Part shown: positions 9,118 to 19,567 of the stretch, piece by piece
Position numbering within the stretch: the first letter of the stretch is position 1
Layout: the number at the start of each line of letters is the position of its first letter
Source: Lysobacterales bacterium
Lineage (GTDB): Bacteria; Pseudomonadota; Gammaproteobacteria; Xanthomonadales; SZUA-36
Assembly: GCA_013001885.1 (NCBI GenBank)
Contig: JABDLD010000049.1
Coordinates: 1-62,721 of the forward strand
Direction of reading: 5' to 3'
Length of the DNA stretch: 62,721 nucleotides
Notes under the pieces: generated by a model
Databases searched by the model: none
What the model saw: the letters and a program-made list of their open reading frames with translations, nothing else
Told to the model about the DNA's origin: nothing
Position numbers and translations under genes: made by a program

Positions 9118-10371
9118 ATGCGAGAAACCCAGATCAATCTAGACTCCGAGATCGGCGCGCTCAACGCCGTGATGGTCCACCGCCCCGGAAGGGAAATTGA
9201 GAACATGACCCCGGCCACCGCGGCCGAGGTTCTGTATGACGACATCCTGAACCTGCAGCTGGCCACGAGAGAGCACGATCAGCTGACCGGCGTATTGCGC
9301 CGGGTCGCCGACGTCCTTGAATTCGAAGACCTGCTGCGCGATACCCTGGCCGACAAACACATGAAAGGCTTGTTGGTCGATGAACTGGTAACGCTTTACG
9401 GTTGCGAGGAGCTGGCGCAGGAACTCAAGGAGATGGACGATGCTGAACTTGCGCCACAGCTGTTCCAGGGCACTCCAATGCGCAAAGACAGCCTGGAAAA
9501 ATACCTCAGCCCGCTGCGCCACGCCATTCCACCGCTGCCTAACGCATTCTTTACACGAGATGCCGTCATGGCGGTGAACCAGAGCGTGATTATCGGCTCG
9601 ATGGCATTCAAGGCCCGGTTCGCCGAGACCTTGCTGCTCAAAGTCATATTCAAGTATCACACCAAGATCCGCTCGGATGGTTTCTATTTCGACGGCACGG
9701 CCAGTGCGAGTGAGAAGATCACCATCGAGGGTGGTGACCTGCTGGTGCTGCGCGAGGACCTGATCATGATCGGATACAGCGAGCGCACCACCGCCCGCGG
9801 TATCGACACCCTGATGCGCGCGATCGCTGAAAAAGGCGGGGTCGAAAACTTTATCGTGGTGGAGATTCCCAAGTCCCGGGCTACCATTCACCTGGACATG
9901 ATCTTCACCATGGTCGACCGCGACCGTTGCGTGGTCTTTTCTCCGTTGATCAGCGGCTCCCACAAGTGCCGGGCTTTCCATGTGCATTACGAGCAGCGTC
10001 GAGTCAAGCGGATCGTTGAATACCCGGGCGTGTTGGAGGCGCTGAAAACCCAGGGTCTGGATCTGAAGCCTATTCCCTGCGGCGGTGATAACGAGTTACG
10101 CCAGGAACGTGAACAATGGGCCTCGGGCGCCAATTTCTTCGCGCTGGCTCCGGGCCATATCCTCGGATACGAACACAACCAGGCCACCGCCGAGGAACTG
10201 GCTAAAAATAATTTCAGGATTGTGACAGCGGACCAGGTCATCAAGGAAGAAGCCTCGCTCACACCCGGGCAAGCCACCCTGGTGACGATGCACGGCTCCG
10301 AGTTGTCGCGGGGCGGCGGCGGTTGCCGCTGTATGACCATGCCGCTGAGCAGGAAACCGGTGAACTGGTAA
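9118..10371 (+). CDS. arcA: Arginine deiminase
   Basis: 417 residues, the usual size. It hydrolyses L-arginine to citrulline and ammonia in the cytoplasm. The guanidine-modifying fold's active-site set is present: Asp148 (FFTRDAV), Glu204/Asp207 (IEGGDLLVL), His258/Asp260 (IHLDMIFT) and the nucleophile Cys405 in GGGGCRCMTMP. The ATG at 9118 is chosen over a longer in-frame start because the family begins with the strand INLDSEIGALNAVMVHRPG right after it. No ornithine carbamoyltransferase, carbamate kinase or arginine/ornithine antiporter gene is adjacent, so the usual arc fermentation operon is missing here; the enzyme could serve arginine catabolism or acid/nitrogen balance alone. A related guanidino substrate cannot be excluded. 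Confidence 0.9.
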   Translation: MRETQINLDSEIGALNAVMVHRPGREIENMTPATAAEVLYDDILNLQLATREHDQLTGVLRRVADVLEFEDLLRDTLADKHMKGLLVDELVTLYGCEELAQELKEMDDAELAPQLFQGTPMRKDSLEKYLSPLRHAIPPLPNAFFTRDAVMAVNQSVIIGSMAFKARFAETLLLKVIFKYHTKIRSDGFYFDGTASASEKITIEGGDLLVLREDLIMIGYSERTTARGIDTLMRAIAEKGGVENFIVVEIPKSRATIHLDMIFTMVDRDRCVVFSPLISGSHKCRAFHVHYEQRRVKRIVEYPGVLEALKTQGLDLKPIPCGGDNELRQEREQWASGANFFALAPGHILGYEHNQATAEELAKNNFRIVTADQVIKEEASLTPGQATLVTMHGSELSRGGGGCRCMTMPLSRKPVNW

Positions 10372-10520
10372 CAATCACACCGGGTAATTTTTTCGGTCAG
10401 TCTTTGACCACCTTGATTTTTAGAAGGCCAGCGTAGCGATACTTTAATACTTGTTCCCGCAATACCTGTTATACCTCTGAACGCAAATTCTGCATTTCGC
10501 AGGATTATGAGGAGTTTTTA

Positions 10521-11273
10521 ATGCATTTCATAAAGAACACAATCGTAATTATTGGTCTTGCCGCTGTTGCCGGTTCAGCCCTGGCGCAAGAGGAGGAGGC
10601 GGCCACTTCGTTCACCTATGCCACCTACTTTTACTGTGATGCCGCCGGCCAGGAGCGGGTCGATGAAATCGTCAAAACCCAGAATGCGCCGGTTTATGAC
10701 CAGATGGTCAAAGACGGGGTTATCACGGGCTGGGGCTGGCTGGCCCACCACACGGGCGGAAAATGGCGCCGTATCCAGTATTACCAGGCGCCGACTGTAG
10801 ACGGTTTGCTGGACGCACAGGCCGAAATAGACAAGAGATTCACAGCGCTTGGCGATACCGGTGACGCAGAGTTCGGAAAAATCTGCCGGTCCCATGATGA
10901 TTACATATGGGAGGCCAAGTCGGGATCTTCGGGCGAGGGCCGCGGTGAAGCCGGCTTTTCGGTCTATTATGGCTGCGACCAGTCCAGGGAAATGCGTGCC
11001 GACGAGATCGTCGCCAAGGATTTTGCACCGCTGTTTGACAAGTACGTGGCTGCAGGCAAGTTCACGTCCTGGGGCTGGTCTTCACATTCGGTAGGCGGTG
11101 AATTCCGCAGGCTGCAAACCATGACCGCCAAAGATCACAAATCGCTGCTGAAAGCGAGGAACGAAATGATCGACGAGATGTACGCCGAAGGAAGCAAGGC
11201 GGGTGAAGAATTCGCCTCGATCTGCGGTTCACATGTCGACTATATGTGGGATATTCAGCTCGAAACTCCCTGA
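10521..11273 (+). CDS. Secreted protein with two tandem copies of one domain
   Basis: 250 residues with a clear signal peptide ending near ALAQ. GAGGAG lies 5 nt before the ATG. After the signal the protein is two copies of the same ~100-residue unit (about 30-135 and 145-247). Both copies share DEIV, AP-x-x-D, a TGWGW/TSWGW motif, H-x-x-GG-x-x-RR-x-Q, LL-x-A-x-x-E, EF-x-x-IC, SH-x-DY and a closing W. I do not recognise the family. The strand-helix pattern and length would suit a dimeric alpha-beta-barrel-like fold formed within one chain, which is inference only. A strong terminator follows, so it ends its transcription unit. Confidence 0.8.
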   Translation: MHFIKNTIVIIGLAAVAGSALAQEEEAATSFTYATYFYCDAAGQERVDEIVKTQNAPVYDQMVKDGVITGWGWLAHHTGGKWRRIQYYQAPTVDGLLDAQAEIDKRFTALGDTGDAEFGKICRSHDDYIWEAKSGSSGEGRGEAGFSVYYGCDQSREMRADEIVAKDFAPLFDKYVAAGKFTSWGWSSHSVGGEFRRLQTMTAKDHKSLLKARNEMIDEMYAEGSKAGEEFASICGSHVDYMWDIQLETP

Positions 11274-11297
11274 ATTCAACTGCAGTAGTTAGCTCAC

Positions 11298-11340
11298 AAG
11301 GGCCAGGCCTCACCCGATGAGCCTGGCCCTTTTCTTTTCT
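11298..11340 (+). terminator. Intrinsic terminator
   Basis: AAGGGCCAGGC (11298-11308) pairs perfectly with GCCTGGCCCTT (11321-11331) over a 12-nt loop and is followed by TTCTTTTCT. It ends the tandem-domain gene and lies in the convergent gap before the minus-strand gene that ends at 11432. Confidence 0.9.
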
Positions 11341-11431
11341 GACCACCTGCCCTACGCCCCTGCGGGGCCATCTTCACGCGCGGCGGCGTCTATACGGCGC
11401 TTCTCTCAACTTCGCTGAGAACCGCGCCGCC

Positions 11432-14383
11432 TCACCGTAGCACTATCGCACGTCCGATCCGGCCATCGACCAGCACCTCAAGCGGTTCGTCCAGTCGGAC
11501 ATGCCGTAAGTACTCAGTCTCCGAAACGGGTTCGATGGAATTGAGCCAGTCCCAATTGAAATAAGAGTAGCTGCTCGAACTGTTGATCGTAAGGTAGGCA
11601 ATGGAGAACGTGATCAGGTTTTGAAAGAAATGTGTTCCGAATGAAGGTTCGACCACGAAGTCACCGTAATCCGCTTCGACGATCACCCGAGCTGACGAAA
11701 TCTGGTTCCACTTGGTGGGTACGCCCAGCCAGCGATCGGTCGTTCCCCAGCGCCCCGGACCGATCAGCATGTACGGTATGTCCTCATTCCTGAACTTCCG
11801 GTTATATTTCTCTACCTGGTCGGCCATGTGAACCATGTTCCGGCGCTTGAAATTGTCATTCCGGACGAACACGATGTCCTGGATATCGTTGATGCGGCCG
11901 TTGCTCAGGGCCTGGTCGGACCGGCAAACCACCCGACTGTCATCCTGGTCATATAGGGATACGTCTTCGAAGCTGTGAGCTACTTTCATCGGCCGTATCT
12001 GCAGCAGACGGAATTTATTGGGTACAGTGGATTCGATATCGATTTCAGCGGCGAACTCGATCTCCACCGGAACGTTCATGGCCCGGCTGCCCAGTTCCAG
12101 CAGATGTTTCAGGATTTCACCCAGCGGGAAGATATTTGCCTTGAGGATCGGGTCGAAAGTCACTACGCGGGGGCCCTTGCGAGCAATTCCGGTATAAATG
12201 CGGTCATTATCCGCCGAGTAGGTTGAACCGACGTATTTCAGCACACCATGACCCTCGGCTTCCTTGATGTTCAGTGTAGCCAGCCCGCCCTCGCCCCCCA
12301 CTTCGGGAAACACGGATGAGTTGGTCATGTCGACGGCAATAAATTTACGTTGAGAGTTCTCGAGGTAGTCCTGCGACGTGGAGAACTGTGGCAATACCTG
12401 CGGATTTGCGGGGGAGAAGTACAGGCAATTGTCTCCCTCCATGATGGTCTTTCCTAACCCCAGGGCAGTATAGGCGATACCTTCCTCCGGTTTGATGTGG
12501 CCCACGGAGTAAAAGTTGTAGGAGCGAGCGACACCTGAAAAAACCGGGTAGTAAAAGCCATCGTGTTCCTCACCGACTATTTTCTGCAGGATAACGGCCA
12601 TTTTTTCTTCTTCGGTGCGGTTTCCGGTTGACTGGGTATAGTTCTTCGCATTGCGCAAATACACCGATGCATAGATTAACTTGATCGACGCCAACAGCCG
12701 TTGCAGGCGGCCCTCGGATGACGCCTGGTTGTTGGGCAGGAAGTGGGTGTCGAAAATCCCGGCGAACGGCTGGTAGTAATTGTCTTCGAGCAGCGACGAT
12801 GACCTGACCGCGAGGGGGTAATCGACAACTCCCAGAAAAGCCTTGAGATCCTCCTGCAGTTCGTTTGGTATGGTCGCATTGGTGAATGCGGCGATGATGT
12901 CTTCGTCGCTGCGTTGCTCCAGCGCGAATTCAGTCAAATCATTTTTTTCCATGAACTGGTCGAATGCGCCGGTGCAGATGACGGCGGTAGGGGGCACCGA
13001 GATTCTTGCTCCGGGAAAAGCGCTGCAAACCAATTGGTTGTTGAACAACTTGTTGATAAACGCAAGCCCGCGCCCCTTTCCTCCCAGGGATCCCTGGCTG
13101 ATTCGCAGAAATCTGGCATGCCCGTCGTACAGTTCCCTGTCGAAGTCGGTGACCATGCCGGCCTGCCGGTCATGCCTGTGTCGGTTGATGGTTTCAACCA
13201 GAAACCCGCGCAAGTCTGCTGGATCGACAAACTCACTCGCCTTTCTGGGGCGCAGACAGTTGGCCAGGTCGAATTCGCCGCGTGCAATCAGCCAGTTGGA
13301 GAAATGATTTCTCTCTGCGTGGAAAACCAGGGACTCGTGGTCGACGCTGGCGATACACTCCTGCATCTGCCTGAAGCTGGATGCCCGCGCGAGCTCGGTC
13401 CCGTCCGGTAGCTTGAAAACAAAATCGCCGAATCCGAAGTTTTCGTTGATGAAGGTGCCCAGCTTTTTCAGAAGCTGTGGTGACTGTTTATTCAGAAATG
13501 CGGTTTCGCCGGCAAGCGCCTGTTCCTCCATGGCCTGATCGGAGGATTGCAGGAGTATCGGCAAGTCGGCTAATTCGCTCTTCATTAGCCGAGCGAGTTC
13601 GATACCCGCGGCCGGGTCGGACACTCCTTTCTTGGGAAACCGAATATCCGATATGACACCCAGCAGATATTTTCGGTACTGGTGGAACAGCGAGACTGCG
13701 TCTTCAAAGTTTTCGGCGAGCAGTATCTTTGGCCGCGCACGCATCCTCACCCGCCGCGTTGACGAGTTGATGCTTTCCCTGAGTAATGCCGAGGCCTGTT
13801 GCATGATCTCGGTGTACATCAAAGGCAGGTAGGAAGAGTAAAAACGGACTGAATTCTCCACCAGTATGATCACCCGCACGCCGACCTGGTCCGTATCGGC
13901 GGCGACATTGACCCTGTCCTCCACCAGCTTGATGATGGTGAGCAACATTTTTGAATCGCCGTTCCAGATGAACACGTTGTCGCATGCACTGGCTACCTCT
14001 TCCCTGTCCTGTTCAAGTTCCCGGTGGTGAATGGCCATCAGTACGACCGGGATACCGGGGCAAAGCTTCCTGGCTTTCTTGCTGAACTCCGCGGGCTTGA
14101 TGTCGGTCAGCGTTCGCAGGACGATGATCAATTCAAATTTCGACTCCTCCAGTGCTTTCAGCGCACTGGTGCCGGAATCGACCCGCTTGATTGCGGGGGC
14201 GCTGGAAAGCCGGAATTCGGCATATTCGGCCAACAGCAGGTCGGTCAGCTGACCATCCTCGCGCAAGTTGTAGATATCGTAGAGACTGGAGACCAGCAGT
14301 ATGTTTTGGATTTTGAAAGACATCAACGAGTCGAAACGCGCAGTCTCGTTTTCGAATGTTTCCAGCTCGGCGATTGGGTTCAT
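11432..14383 (-). CDS. Receiver-like domains fused to a PEP-synthase-type ATP-binding domain
   Basis: 983 residues. Residues about 25-145 and 168-320 look like two receiver-type domains (ILLVSSLYDIY...; VIILVENSVRFYSS..., with VISDIRFPKKG carrying a possible phospho-acceptor Asp). From about 430 the protein matches the pyruvate/PEP dikinase N-terminal ATP-grasp domain: SQGSLGGKGRGLAFINKLF, YPLAVRSSSLLEDNYYQPFAG, and LLQIRPMK near the end of the domain. The phosphohistidine swivel and TIM-barrel domains of a true PEP synthase are missing, so it cannot run that reaction alone; it may phosphorylate a separate protein. It lies downstream of gdhA but behind a terminator. No partner histidine kinase is adjacent. 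Confidence 0.8.
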   Translation of the reverse strand: MNPIAELETFENETARFDSLMSFKIQNILLVSSLYDIYNLREDGQLTDLLLAEYAEFRLSSAPAIKRVDSGTSALKALEESKFELIIVLRTLTDIKPAEFSKKARKLCPGIPVVLMAIHHRELEQDREEVASACDNVFIWNGDSKMLLTIIKLVEDRVNVAADTDQVGVRVIILVENSVRFYSSYLPLMYTEIMQQASALLRESINSSTRRVRMRARPKILLAENFEDAVSLFHQYRKYLLGVISDIRFPKKGVSDPAAGIELARLMKSELADLPILLQSSDQAMEEQALAGETAFLNKQSPQLLKKLGTFINENFGFGDFVFKLPDGTELARASSFRQMQECIASVDHESLVFHAERNHFSNWLIARGEFDLANCLRPRKASEFVDPADLRGFLVETINRHRHDRQAGMVTDFDRELYDGHARFLRISQGSLGGKGRGLAFINKLFNNQLVCSAFPGARISVPPTAVICTGAFDQFMEKNDLTEFALEQRSDEDIIAAFTNATIPNELQEDLKAFLGVVDYPLAVRSSSLLEDNYYQPFAGIFDTHFLPNNQASSEGRLQRLLASIKLIYASVYLRNAKNYTQSTGNRTEEEKMAVILQKIVGEEHDGFYYPVFSGVARSYNFYSVGHIKPEEGIAYTALGLGKTIMEGDNCLYFSPANPQVLPQFSTSQDYLENSQRKFIAVDMTNSSVFPEVGGEGGLATLNIKEAEGHGVLKYVGSTYSADNDRIYTGIARKGPRVVTFDPILKANIFPLGEILKHLLELGSRAMNVPVEIEFAAEIDIESTVPNKFRLLQIRPMKVAHSFEDVSLYDQDDSRVVCRSDQALSNGRINDIQDIVFVRNDNFKRRNMVHMADQVEKYNRKFRNEDIPYMLIGPGRWGTTDRWLGVPTKWNQISSARVIVEADYGDFVVEPSFGTHFFQNLITFSIAYLTINSSSSYSYFNWDWLNSIEPVSETEYLRHVRLDEPLEVLVDGRIGRAIVLR

Positions 14384-14440
14384 GAAGTGTTCTCAGCCTT
14401 CTGCCGCATCAGCCCCAAGCATAATCCCTGTCCCGGAATG

Positions 14441-14472
14441 AAAAAAGGCCGGGCACCCGAATTGGGTGCCCG
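14441..14472 (-). terminator. Intrinsic terminator of gdhA
   Basis: Read on the minus strand, CGGGCACCC (14472-14464) and GGGTGCCCG (14458-14450) form a perfect 9-bp stem with a 5-nt loop, followed by GCC and TTTTTT (14446-14441). It sits 18 nt after the gdhA stop. Confidence 0.9.
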
Positions 14473-14490
14473 CCCCACTGGCTTCAAAGG

Positions 14491-15963
<1,473 letters not shown>

Positions 15964-16104
15964 CTACTAGCAGCAGTTGCGGTTCAAGTGATCTTGCTCA
16001 TGTGAAAATTCGCAGGACTTTGCGCAACTGTAAATTGCATCCAGGCTCTTATGGTGCACTGTTTGCTCAATAAACTTCACAACTTCTGACAGCCACAGGG
16101 TTAG

Positions 16105-16860
16105 TCAGCTGAAACTGCTGAACACCAGCATGCCGCAAATGACCAGGGCGACGGAAAGCAGCGCGGAATCAACTGCAAGCGTCCCCCACCTGCCAGTGTT
16201 TGCCGGAGCCTGGGATTCGATCGGGGCGTCCTTGACCAAACCGGAAGGCGTCAGATCAAAAACCCAGGCCAGGATTGCGGCTATCGGAAAACCCATCAAC
16301 CCGAGAACAACAACCAGGCTATTCACCCAGTCAGGCATTCTCAGCGCCGGAACCACGATTTCAGATACCTGGAAGATCGCCCAGACAACAATGGTATAGA
16401 GCAGCATGGCTCGGCACACTTTGCGCTGCCGGAACTCCTGCATCAACCGGTAAAAAGAGCTTCCGGCGCCCGTATACTGGCGGGTGCCGGCGAGCGGGTG
16501 CACGTGCACCGGTTTCCGGGTGCTGCCGTATACCGGCGTAACCAGGCGGTAACCTTCGTTGGGAATGGTTTGGATATAATTCGCCGCCTTGGCCGTGTCC
16601 TGGAAATAGTGCCGCAGACGGGCTACACATTGGTTGAGCGCCTGCGATGCTTCCGGTTCATCTTTCCAGATCTCGCATATCAGGTCATCGCGCTGGACCA
16701 CCTCACCGGAGTGTTCGATCAGGCTGCAAAGCAACTCCGTCATCCGGGAGCAGATGTGGTGCGCGCCGGAAGGACCTGAAAGCAAACCGACCCTGGCCTC
16801 GAACAGGTAGTCACCGACGATCAGTAACTGGAGTTCGTGGTTTGTGGTTTCGGTTAGCAT
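16105..16860 (-). CDS. Membrane-tethered winged-helix regulator (CadC/ToxR-like), no effector domain
   Basis: 251 residues. Residues about 10-105 form an OmpR/PhoB-type winged helix (ICSRMTELLCSLIEHSGEVV, LICEIWKD, ALNQCVARLRHYF, YIQTIPNEGYRLV). Three hydrophobic helices follow at about 150-170, 178-200 and 225-247 (MLLYTIVVWAIFQVSEIVV; SLVVVLGLMGFPIAAILAW; LLSVALVICGMLVF). Related regulators usually continue into a periplasmic TPR or sensor part; this one stops after the last helix. It likely senses the membrane or a partner protein and binds DNA from the membrane. It is last in the minus-strand run of ECF and protease genes, 74 nt after the preceding gene. Confidence 0.8.
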   Translation of the reverse strand: MLTETTNHELQLLIVGDYLFEARVGLLSGPSGAHHICSRMTELLCSLIEHSGEVVQRDDLICEIWKDEPEASQALNQCVARLRHYFQDTAKAANYIQTIPNEGYRLVTPVYGSTRKPVHVHPLAGTRQYTGAGSSFYRLMQEFRQRKVCRAMLLYTIVVWAIFQVSEIVVPALRMPDWVNSLVVVLGLMGFPIAAILAWVFDLTPSGLVKDAPIESQAPANTGRWGTLAVDSALLSVALVICGMLVFSSFS

Positions 16861-16934
16861 CTTTCTGGTCCGTCCTTATGGGTAAAAAACTTTTTTACCT
16901 CTTACTAATGCCTGTTACAAAGGAGTTGAAAATC

Positions 16935-17630
16935 TCACTTTGTGATTTTGAAAGATTTCGTATCAATGGGTTCAAACCCATGATCAGTCGGCCATTCGTC
17001 CTGCCAGCCTTCAAGCTGAATCTGATAGTCACCTGGTTCCAGAAAAGAACTGGGCACAGCGAGCGCCAGCATGTCTTCGTAACCGGGCAGCATCTCGTCT
17101 ACCTGCCAGAGCATCGCCGGTTTACCAGTACGTTTCAGCTGGTAGACGGTCGCCCGGTAGTGTGAAAAGGATTCAAACCCCGGGTCGAGCATCATCACGA
17201 ACTGCCTGGCCGAATCGCCAAGCACCAGTGTATTCAACCCGCTGTCCGATGCGCTTCTTACTGTAACCAGAGGAATAATTTCGGTGGGAACAACCCGGTC
17301 TGTATTAATTTCTGTTAACCGGGCGTTTTCCTGCATGAGAGCACCGGAGAGACCGACGGCAAACAGCACCAGGATTGACGCCGCTATAGCGTAATGCGGT
17401 GTCCGCATGAACGCGGCCACCCGGGATGTGGCTTTTTCAGGTATGTGCGCCTTTTGCACAGCCATCACATCATGCATACCCTGTTGCAGCCTTTCCGCGG
17501 CCTCTAGCTGGTCGAGCAGTTCACCGGAAGACAAAAATTGCTCCTCGAAAGCCTGTTGCTCTTCGATTGACAAGGCGCCTTCCAGGTAACGCTCAATCAG
17601 CATGTTTTCATTTGTGTATTTTTCGTCCAT
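16935..17630 (-). CDS. Single-pass membrane protein in anti-sigma position
   Basis: 231 residues. The N-terminus (MLIERYLEGALSIEEQQAFE) resembles the start of anti-sigma/zinc-finger-like proteins but has no zinc-binding HxxxCxxC. One membrane helix lies at about 80-97 (AIAASILVLFAVGLSGAL). The rest is a periplasmic domain of about 130 residues that looks like a beta-sandwich (TLVLGDSARQFVMMLDPG; HYRATVYQLKRTGKP). Its place 101 nt after the ECF sigma gene, same strand, and its topology suggest it holds the sigma factor at the membrane and releases it on an envelope signal. That role is inference. Confidence 0.7.
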   Translation of the reverse strand: MDEKYTNENMLIERYLEGALSIEEQQAFEEQFLSSGELLDQLEAAERLQQGMHDVMAVQKAHIPEKATSRVAAFMRTPHYAIAASILVLFAVGLSGALMQENARLTEINTDRVVPTEIIPLVTVRSASDSGLNTLVLGDSARQFVMMLDPGFESFSHYRATVYQLKRTGKPAMLWQVDEMLPGYEDMLALAVPSSFLEPGDYQIQLEGWQDEWPTDHGFEPIDTKSFKITK

Positions 17631-17731
17631 TGATGCTTACACCCTTGTTCTACGGCAATAAAGTCCGTTTTCATCTATATACCTGTCTGGTTCTTCCGAA
17701 AGATCTCACTTTTTCTTCAAAAAGAAAGCAC

Positions 17732-18337
17732 TCAACTGACAACCTTGAAATGTTTGCGCCGATCCGACGCCTCTATCGCAGATTTGAGTCTTTGCCGGGC
17801 GCGGAACAACACGCGGTTAAAGTGGACGCCATCGACGCCGAGACGTCTGCAAATACTCTCTTTATCTTCTTCCCACACGTAAAATCGTTTCAAAATCTCC
17901 CGGTCCCTTTCCTTCTTGAGCTTGTCCAGCAGTTTACGCACCTCGATACACACTTCAGCCCGGGAGACAGTCCTGAACGGATTGGACGAGCTATCAGGAA
18001 TCAAGTCCACGATGTCGGAATTGACGGTCGTTCGCTGCCGGCCCGCCCTGCGAGCCTCGCCAAGCGCCAGGTTATTGGCAATTCCGCTCAGGTAACCCGC
18101 CAGCCGGCCCGGATTGTCCAGGCCATCAGCGCGAATCTTGACCAGCGCTATAGCCCAGGTCTCCTGCAAAAGGTCTTCAGAAAGATGAGTATCCCGGGTT
18201 TTACGGCGCAGCAGGAAGCGCAGGCCGCGGCTGTAACGCTCAACCATTGCAGCTTCGGCCGCCGGTTCCCCGTTTTTGACTCGGCTGACCAGCAAGCTGG
18301 CGGCCTGGCGTTCTTCACTGTAACCGGGGTCGTTCAT
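17732..18337 (-). CDS. ECF-type RNA polymerase sigma factor
   Basis: 201 residues from the ATG at 18337; the next upstream gene ends at 18345, so the two are 7 nt apart. Region 2 is visible in SEDLLQETWAIALVKIRA, with the usual hydrophobic pattern before it (MVERYSRGLRFLLRRK). Region 4 is EREILKRFYVWEEDKESICRRLG-like followed by a recognition-helix arrangement (FNRVLFRARQRLKSAIE). It directs polymerase to a dedicated promoter set, which probably includes this cluster. The next gene is a membrane protein in anti-sigma position. The region 4 spacing is slightly unusual (VDGVHFNRV), which fits a minor ECF subgroup. Confidence 0.88.
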   Translation of the reverse strand: MNDPGYSEERQAASLLVSRVKNGEPAAEAAMVERYSRGLRFLLRRKTRDTHLSEDLLQETWAIALVKIRADGLDNPGRLAGYLSGIANNLALGEARRAGRQRTTVNSDIVDLIPDSSSNPFRTVSRAEVCIEVRKLLDKLKKERDREILKRFYVWEEDKESICRRLGVDGVHFNRVLFRARQRLKSAIEASDRRKHFKVVS

Positions 18338-18344
18338 TAAGCAG

Positions 18345-19538
18345 CTACTCCCCGTCTCCGGCTTTGTTGTACAGGGCAATGGCGGTCACCTGGTAGGCCG
18401 CGTCGTAAACAGGGTCCCCGCACTCGCCGTCCGCCCCGCAGACTTCGGCCCAGCCGACGCTGACGCTGTAACTGCCCGCCGGTGGGCTCTCAACAGCACA
18501 TACCTCCACACTGGCAAGGCGTTCACAGGATGCATCGAGGCTGCCCGGCAACTGCAAGTCCAGGTTATTGGGCGACAGGGATGGGCCGGGATCATGATTC
18601 AGCGTCAGGAGCAGGCGCTCTGACGATTCCCCGACGTTTAAAGTGAACTCAGCACTCTTTCCCGGCCGCAGTTCCCGAACATCATCTTTGACCAGTGTTT
18701 CGATGGAATAGGCGCCGGAGGCAAAATCTCCGGAAAAAGCTTCCTCGTCCAGCCAGTCCTTGTAGTAAGGATCTGTGAGATTGACATACCTGGCCATTCT
18801 CATTGAACCGTCTGACCCGCCAACGGGCTCACTTCCCAGTGCCACGCCGATCAGGCTTCGCTCGCCGGTTGCCGGGTTAACGGTGAACATGGGGCCTCCC
18901 GAGTCGAAGGGGCCAATTTCGGTATCTCCGGAATCGGCCGTGTTGTACCGGAAGCACAAAGCGCGGCCCTGATCGTTCGGGCCACAATCGCCGATGGCGA
19001 CATTTCCCCCGTGTGCAACACCGTATTCAGACAGCTTCGTATCCTGGTAGCCGAATCCGGAGACGGCGGCAACAGAACCTGAAACGGCAGTAGACGGCTT
19101 CGCGATCTTCAATGGGGAGAGCAGTGAGTATGGCTGCTTCAAACCCAGAACGACCAGGTCATCCGTCCATGGGGAACAACCTTCCGGTCCAAGCTCTTCC
19201 CCCGCTCTTTCCGATTCAAAACAGAAAGGCTTGATGCTTTCCGGGTCGACTTCCCTGATCCCCTCGAACGGAAAAAACACCTTGAGTACATCGCCCGCGT
19301 GAGCACTGGAGATACAGTGAAACGCAGTCAATACGGTATTGGTCCCGGTCAACACCGCTGAACACCAGGGCATGATCCCCCCCCCGGGTGAACCATTCAA
19401 TAACAACCCGGCCGGTGAAACTAACGCGCCATCAAACTGCGTTGGCTCATCCGGCGTTTCGGCAAAAAGCTGGCCGCTGGCGCAAAAAAGCCAGACTAAG
19501 AGCAATATCAACCATGGCTGCTCGTTGTGCCATATCAT
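18345..19538 (-). CDS. Secreted trypsin-like serine protease
   Basis: 397 residues with a signal peptide (LILLLVWLFCASGQLFAE). The S1 triad can be read: His74 in LTAFHC, Asp127 in DDLVVLGL, Ser213 in GPFDSGGPMF. The chymotrypsin-like domain covers about 35-265; a C-terminal beta-rich domain of about 130 residues follows, with paired cysteines, like a pre-peptidase or binding module. It is placed between a small secreted protein (29 nt upstream) and the ECF sigma gene (7 nt downstream), so it is probably co-regulated with them. A likely role is cleavage of periplasmic or outside proteins as part of an envelope response; the target is unknown. Confidence 0.87.
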   Translation of the reverse strand: MIWHNEQPWLILLLVWLFCASGQLFAETPDEPTQFDGALVSPAGLLLNGSPGGGIMPWCSAVLTGTNTVLTAFHCISSAHAGDVLKVFFPFEGIREVDPESIKPFCFESERAGEELGPEGCSPWTDDLVVLGLKQPYSLLSPLKIAKPSTAVSGSVAAVSGFGYQDTKLSEYGVAHGGNVAIGDCGPNDQGRALCFRYNTADSGDTEIGPFDSGGPMFTVNPATGERSLIGVALGSEPVGGSDGSMRMARYVNLTDPYYKDWLDEEAFSGDFASGAYSIETLVKDDVRELRPGKSAEFTLNVGESSERLLLTLNHDPGPSLSPNNLDLQLPGSLDASCERLASVEVCAVESPPAGSYSVSVGWAEVCGADGECGDPVYDAAYQVTAIALYNKAGDGE

Positions 19539-19567
19539 CGTGATTTGCCTATTCGAGAAATGGCTTT

